NCBI GenBank assembly: GCA_009702305.1
Contig: WLIH01000039.1
Coordinates: forward strand, 1 to 10,663
Reading direction: 5' to 3'
From: Actinomycetota bacterium
Lineage (GTDB): Bacteria; Actinomycetota; Actinomycetes; Propionibacteriales; Nocardioidaceae
DNA length: 10,663 bases
Positions 7,977 to 10,663 of the stretch are shown here, piece by piece (within the stretch, counting starts at the first letter, position 1; the number at the start of each line of letters is the position of its first letter). Made by a program: the position numbers and the translations under genes. A model generated the notes under the pieces. It was not told where the DNA came from. It searched no databases and saw nothing but the letters and a program-made list of their open reading frames with translations.

Positions 7977-8008
7977 TCTCGTGTCAGACAGACACGGAGG
8001 AGAACACC

Positions 8009-8383
8009 ATGAAGAAGGCAATCGCCGCAGGCATCGCCCTCGCGGTCGTCGTGCTGGTCACGGTCGTCGGCTGGCGCGCTGTCGCCAGCGACGACGATCA
8101 GACGGCTCGCGGCACCTGCGACACCGGCACCTACCAGCTCGAGGTCGGCAAGGACGACGGCGCCCTCGAGGTGACCTTCGAGCTGCAGTCGGCCGCGGTC
8201 GGCGAGGCCTGGAACGTCGTGGTCGAGCAGGACGGCACCCCGATCCTCAACAGTGACCGCCAGACCGACGAGGACGCCGAGCTCGACATCGACGTCATCG
8301 CGGCGGACGACCGGGGCGACGAGTTCAGCGTCACCGCCACCCGTGACGACGGCGTGACCTGCTCCGCGTCGCTCACCCGCTGA
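8009..8383 (+). CDS. Small acidic exported or membrane-anchored protein, unknown function (paralogue 1)
   Basis: I do not recognise a named family. The 124-residue product starts MKK and has a hydrophobic stretch at about 6-22, ending in a possible signal-peptidase site near AVAS/D (27-28) or acting as an N-terminal anchor. The exported part is strongly acidic, with about 25 Asp/Glu against about 6 Lys/Arg. It has only two cysteines, Cys37 near its start and Cys118 near its end, well placed for a disulphide closing a small beta domain. The GTCDTGTYQLEV, AWNVVVEQDGTPIL and AELDIDV segments align with the next gene's product, so the two are paralogues. The start is supported by GGAGGAG six bases upstream of the ATG. 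It is preceded by 11-bp-spaced direct repeats and lies 52 bases before paralogue 2, probably in one operon. Confidence 0.85.
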   Translation: MKKAIAAGIALAVVVLVTVVGWRAVASDDDQTARGTCDTGTYQLEVGKDDGALEVTFELQSAAVGEAWNVVVEQDGTPILNSDRQTDEDAELDIDVIAADDRGDEFSVTATRDDGVTCSASLTR

Positions 8384-8390
8384 CCCTCGG

Positions 8391-8424
8391 CACCACCACC
8401 CAACCACCCGCACCACCTCACCCC
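8391..8424 (+). other. C/A-rich, nearly G-free spacer between the two paralogues
   Basis: The 34 bases contain one G and are mostly CAC/ACC runs, ending just before the AGGAG ribosome binding site (8425-8429) of the second gene. Such a tract would be unstructured RNA and resembles Rho-loading or translation-enhancing leaders. No function is shown. Confidence 0.5.
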
Positions 8425-8435
8425 AGGAGATCGAC

Positions 8436-8825
8436 ATGAACGTCCTCACCCGCACCACCGCCTTCGTCACCGCCGGCGCCCTGCTCGCCGCTCCGGCCGC
8501 CCTGCTCATCGCGTCGCCGGCCCAGGCCGACACCCAGCGCTCGGGCGCCTGCGGCCAGGGCCGCTACGAGTTCTCGGTCGACCGTGAGGACCGTGGCTTC
8601 GAGCTCAGCGCCGACCTCGACTTCGTGGAGCCCGGCTCCAGCTGGAAGGTCGTCCTGCGTCACGAGGGCAAGACGATCCTCTCCCGCACGGTGCGCGCCG
8701 ACGCCGAGGGCGACCTCGACGTCGAGGCCTACCGCCAGAACACCAAGGGCAAGGACACCTTCGCCTTCCGCGCGACTCGCGTCGGCACGAGCACCTCGTG
8801 CGGCGCCAAGATCACGGTCAGCTGA
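8436..8825 (+). CDS. Small secreted protein, unknown function (paralogue 2)
   Basis: The 129-residue product has a classical Sec signal peptide: MNVLTRTT, a hydrophobic core at about 9-27, and cleavage expected after SPAQA (residue 31). The mature part of about 98 residues carries two cysteines, Cys39 and Cys122, in the same places as in the preceding gene's product. Shared blocks are GxC-x-x-G-x-Y (37-44), PGSSWKVVLRHEGKTIL (66-82), DAEGDLDVEAY (89-99), DTFAFRATR (107-115) and the final CGAKITV. Its charge is nearly balanced (about 16 acidic, 15 basic), unlike the very acidic neighbour. AGGAG lies six bases upstream of the ATG. It is probably translated from the same transcript as paralogue 1 and faces the histidine kinase gene tail to tail across 33 bases. 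No enzymatic motif is visible; a small extracellular beta domain is the best guess. Confidence 0.87.
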   Translation: MNVLTRTTAFVTAGALLAAPAALLIASPAQADTQRSGACGQGRYEFSVDREDRGFELSADLDFVEPGSSWKVVLRHEGKTILSRTVRADAEGDLDVEAYRQNTKGKDTFAFRATRVGTSTSCGAKITVS

Positions 8826-8842
8826 CCGACTGACGATCCACC

Positions 8843-8858
8843 CGCGTCGTCCGACGCG
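8843..8858. terminator. Hairpin between the convergent units
   Basis: CGCGTC (8843-8848) pairs with GACGCG (8853-8858) around GTCC. It sits between the stop of the second small gene (8825) and the stop of the kinase gene (8861-8859). There is no T tract on either side, so it would terminate only as a GC-rich hairpin of the actinobacterial kind. Confidence 0.45.
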
Positions 8859-10184
8859 TCAGGCGGGCGGGCCGAGGGAGACCTCGACCCGCCCGCCTCC
8901 GCGTGCGCCCGAGGTCAGCCGCATCGAACCACCGGACTCGATCGCGGTCTGGTGCACGATCGCCAGGCCCAAGCCGGTCGAACCGGCCCCCGACGTGCCG
9001 CGATCGAGCACGTCGACGCCCGGCGGGAAGCCCGGCCCGCCGTCCTCGACCACCAGCAGCACCCCGCCGTCGGCGGCGTCCGAGATCGAGACGGACACGG
9101 CGGCGTCCTCGCCGGTGTGGCTGAACACGTTGTCGAGCAGCAGGTCGAGCAGCGCGGCGACATCGTCCTCGGCGGCGCGTGCCAGGCCGGCGCCGGTGGC
9201 CGTGACCAGCAGCTCGAAGCCGCGACCCTGGTCCTCGGCCAGCGGCTCCCAGAAGCGGGCCCGCTCGCTCAGCACCCGCACCGCGTCGCAGGAGGCGACC
9301 AGGCCCTCGCGCTCGGAGCGCCGTGCCTCGCGCACGAAGTGGTCGACGGTCCTTTCCAGCTCGTCGAGGTCGGCGCCGAGCCGGTCTCGCTCGTCGGTCT
9401 CGCCCAGGCCGTCGACCCGCAGGCGCAACGCCGTGATCGGTGTGCGCAACCGGTGGGAGAGGTCGGACACGCCGCGCCGCTCCCGCTCCAGCAGCACCTC
9501 GACCCGGTCGACGAGACGGTCCAGCGCCGCACCGAGATCGCGGACCTCGGGCGGTCCGGCGGCGGGGATGCGGTCGGGGCGTCGACGCTCACCGAGCTGG
9601 CCCGCGTAGGTCGCCAGCGCGCGGATCGGCTGCACGAACGACCGCCCGAGCCGGTCGGCCAGCACCAGCGCGCTCAGCATCAGCACCAGGCCCAGAGCCA
9701 GCAGGATCACCCAGCTCCGCACGATCTCGGACTCCAGGCCGGGCTCGTGCACGAACAGCCGGATCACCGGCGTCTGGTCGGCGCCGGCGCTGCTGCCGCC
9801 GAGCGAGACCGGCACCAGGATCTCGGTGCCGCCGTCCACGTCGTCGATGCGCGCCTGTCCGGTCGACCGGGCCTCGACGACCCGGCCGTCCTCGCCGGGA
9901 TCGGGCCCGACGCCGAGCCCGTCGGGATGGCTGGGCGAGGGCGGGAAGAGCACGGTGGTGTCGATACCGCTGCCGTCGTTGATGCGCGCCAGGTAGACCG
10001 AGACCGGGCCTGGCTCGCCACCAGCGCCCGACACGACCGTCTCGGTGGCCTGCACCTCCAGAGCCGCCCGGGAGATCCGGTCCTCCAGGGCATAGCTGCG
10101 CAGCAGCACCGCCATCGGCACCAGCATCGCCAGCAGCACCATCGACACCGCTGCGGCGACGGTCTGGATCAGGCTGCGGCGCAC
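8859..10184 (-). CDS. Sensor histidine kinase, OmpR-system type (HAMP-HisKA-HATPase)
   Basis: A 441-residue membrane sensor kinase. Membrane helix 1 covers about 9-29; an extracytoplasmic domain of about 125 residues (30-155), rich in Gly/Pro/Asp, follows; helix 2 is about 158-178; and a HAMP linker (180-235) contains QPIRALATYAGQLGER. The H box VSDLSHRLRTPITALRL has the phospho-accepting His244. The ATPase shows the N box LLLDNVFSHT (Asn352), G1 VEDGGPGFP (Asp381) and G2 GSTGLGLAIV (401-410). It is adjacent to the OmpR-type regulator, with three bases between that TGA and this GTG start, and an AGGA upstream. The sensor domain is not a named type that I recognise. It runs convergently toward two small exported proteins that may be its signal or targets. 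Its last 12 codons form a long hairpin (separate entry). Confidence 0.95.
   Translation of the reverse strand: MRRSLIQTVAAAVSMVLLAMLVPMAVLLRSYALEDRISRAALEVQATETVVSGAGGEPGPVSVYLARINDGSGIDTTVLFPPSPSHPDGLGVGPDPGEDGRVVEARSTGQARIDDVDGGTEILVPVSLGGSSAGADQTPVIRLFVHEPGLESEIVRSWVILLALGLVLMLSALVLADRLGRSFVQPIRALATYAGQLGERRRPDRIPAAGPPEVRDLGAALDRLVDRVEVLLERERRGVSDLSHRLRTPITALRLRVDGLGETDERDRLGADLDELERTVDHFVREARRSEREGLVASCDAVRVLSERARFWEPLAEDQGRGFELLVTATGAGLARAAEDDVAALLDLLLDNVFSHTGEDAAVSVSISDAADGGVLLVVEDGGPGFPPGVDVLDRGTSGAGSTGLGLAIVHQTAIESGGSMRLTSGARGGGRVEVSLGPPA
8862..8897. repeat. Long inverted repeat forming the 3' end of the kinase gene
   Basis: GGCGGGCGGG (8862-8871) pairs with CCCGCCCGCC (8888-8897), and CGAGG (8873-8877) with CCTCG (8882-8886), around a GAGA loop. 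The one imperfect position (8872/8887) is C-A on the plus strand but G-U on the minus strand, so minus-strand RNA forms a 16-bp stem. It abuts the kinase stop codon and encodes its last 12 residues. It may act as a coding-overlapping terminator for the kinase operon or for the opposing small genes. Confidence 0.75.
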
Positions 10185-10187
10185 CGG

Positions 10188-10663
10188 TCAGCCGTCCTGC
10201 TCGGGTGGGGCGAGACGGACGCCGACCCCGCGCACCGAGTGCAGGTAGCGCGGCTCGGCCGCCGACTCGCCGAGCTTGCGGCGCAGCCACGACAGGTGCA
10301 CGTCGACGGTCTTGTCGGACCCGCCCCACGCCTGCTGCCAGACCTCGGAGAGCAGCTCCTTCTTCGTGACCACCTCACCTGCGCGCTCGGCGAGGTGGCG
10401 CAGCAGGTCGAACTCGCGGGGGCTCAGGTCCAGCAGCTGCCCTGCCAGCGTCGTACGCCGAGCAGGCACGTCGATCTCCAGCGCGCCGACGACCAGTGCC
10501 GTGCGAGCCTCGCGGGCTCCGCCGCCGAAGCGGCGCAGCACCGCACGGACCCGGGCCTCGAGCTGGGCGGTCGTGTAGGGCTTGACCACGTAGTCGTCGG
10601 CGCCGGCGTCGAGGCAGCTGATCAGCGACGGGTCGTCGTCGCGGGCGCTCGCGACGATCACCG
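10188..10663 (-). CDS. Response regulator, OmpR/PhoB family (N-terminus cut by window edge)
   Basis: The C-terminal 158 codons of a DNA-binding response regulator; the start and the phosphorylated Asp lie beyond the right edge. The receiver end is clear: VIVASARDDDPSLISCLDAGADDYVVKPY, with the conserved Thr/Ser-like switch position (ASARDD) and Lys in VKPY. The winged-helix effector domain follows: LSPREFDLLRHLAERAGEVVTKKELLSEVW, then the recognition-helix region DKTVDVHLSWLRRKLGE and the wing YLHSVRGVGVRLAP. Both halves are typical of the OmpR/PhoB subfamily, which binds direct repeats spaced about 11 bases. The kinase follows after three bases, so this is a cognate pair in one operon. The TTAGCG repeats at 7922-7960 are a plausible target. 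The GTG at 10661-10659 is an internal codon, not the start. Confidence 0.95.
   Translation of the reverse strand, partial: VIVASARDDDPSLISCLDAGADDYVVKPYTTAQLEARVRAVLRRFGGGAREARTALVVGALEIDVPARRTTLAGQLLDLSPREFDLLRHLAERAGEVVTKKELLSEVWQQAWGGSDKTVDVHLSWLRRKLGESAAEPRYLHSVRGVGVRLAPPEQDG

Overview
The window is GC-rich chromosomal DNA with strong third-position G/C bias, frequent GTG starts, 4-base stop/start overlaps and probable leaderless promoters. This points to a high-GC actinomycete, most like the Nocardioides/Propionibacteriales group. That placement is an inference from composition and protein style, not a database match. No tRNA, rRNA, insertion sequence, CRISPR array or phage gene is visible, and most of the window looks like ordinary core chromosome.

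Left part (1-2938, minus strand): one operon read right to left, made of an ABC-2 ATPase, an ABC-2 permease, a DesK/LiaS-like histidine kinase and the start of a NarL/LuxR-type response regulator cut by the window edge. Each junction is a 4-base overlap (ATGA, GTGA, GTGA), so the four are probably co-translated as a signal-responsive exporter.

Spacer (2939-3287): a 349-base gap without a gene. It is the most unusual part of the window. It holds two tandem 30-base units, each forming a 5-bp hairpin with a five-base homopurine/homopyrimidine loop. The units differ by a compensatory base-pair change and are enclosed by an outer stem. A strong terminator-like hairpin stands beside them. I read this as a candidate small structured RNA, resembling in architecture the actinobacterial 6C-type RNAs with C-rich loops, though its strand is not settled.

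Middle (3288-7906): panB (pantothenate synthesis) and a small VOC-fold protein on the minus strand, then galE (UDP-glucose 4-epimerase) and nadE (glutamine-dependent NAD synthetase) on the plus strand. Both plus-strand genes have a TAnnnT hexamer ending 6-7 bases before the start codon, as in leaderless transcripts.

Right part (7907-10663): two small exported paralogous proteins of unknown function in tandem on the plus strand, facing a minus-strand OmpR-type response regulator (partial) and its histidine kinase. In front of the first small gene, three exact TTAGCG copies lie at starts 7922, 7933 and 7955, that is, on an 11-bp grid. This is the spacing expected for an OmpR/PhoB-type regulator, so the neighbouring two-component system plausibly controls the exported pair. 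The kinase gene ends in a near-perfect long hairpin abutting its stop codon, between the two convergent units.
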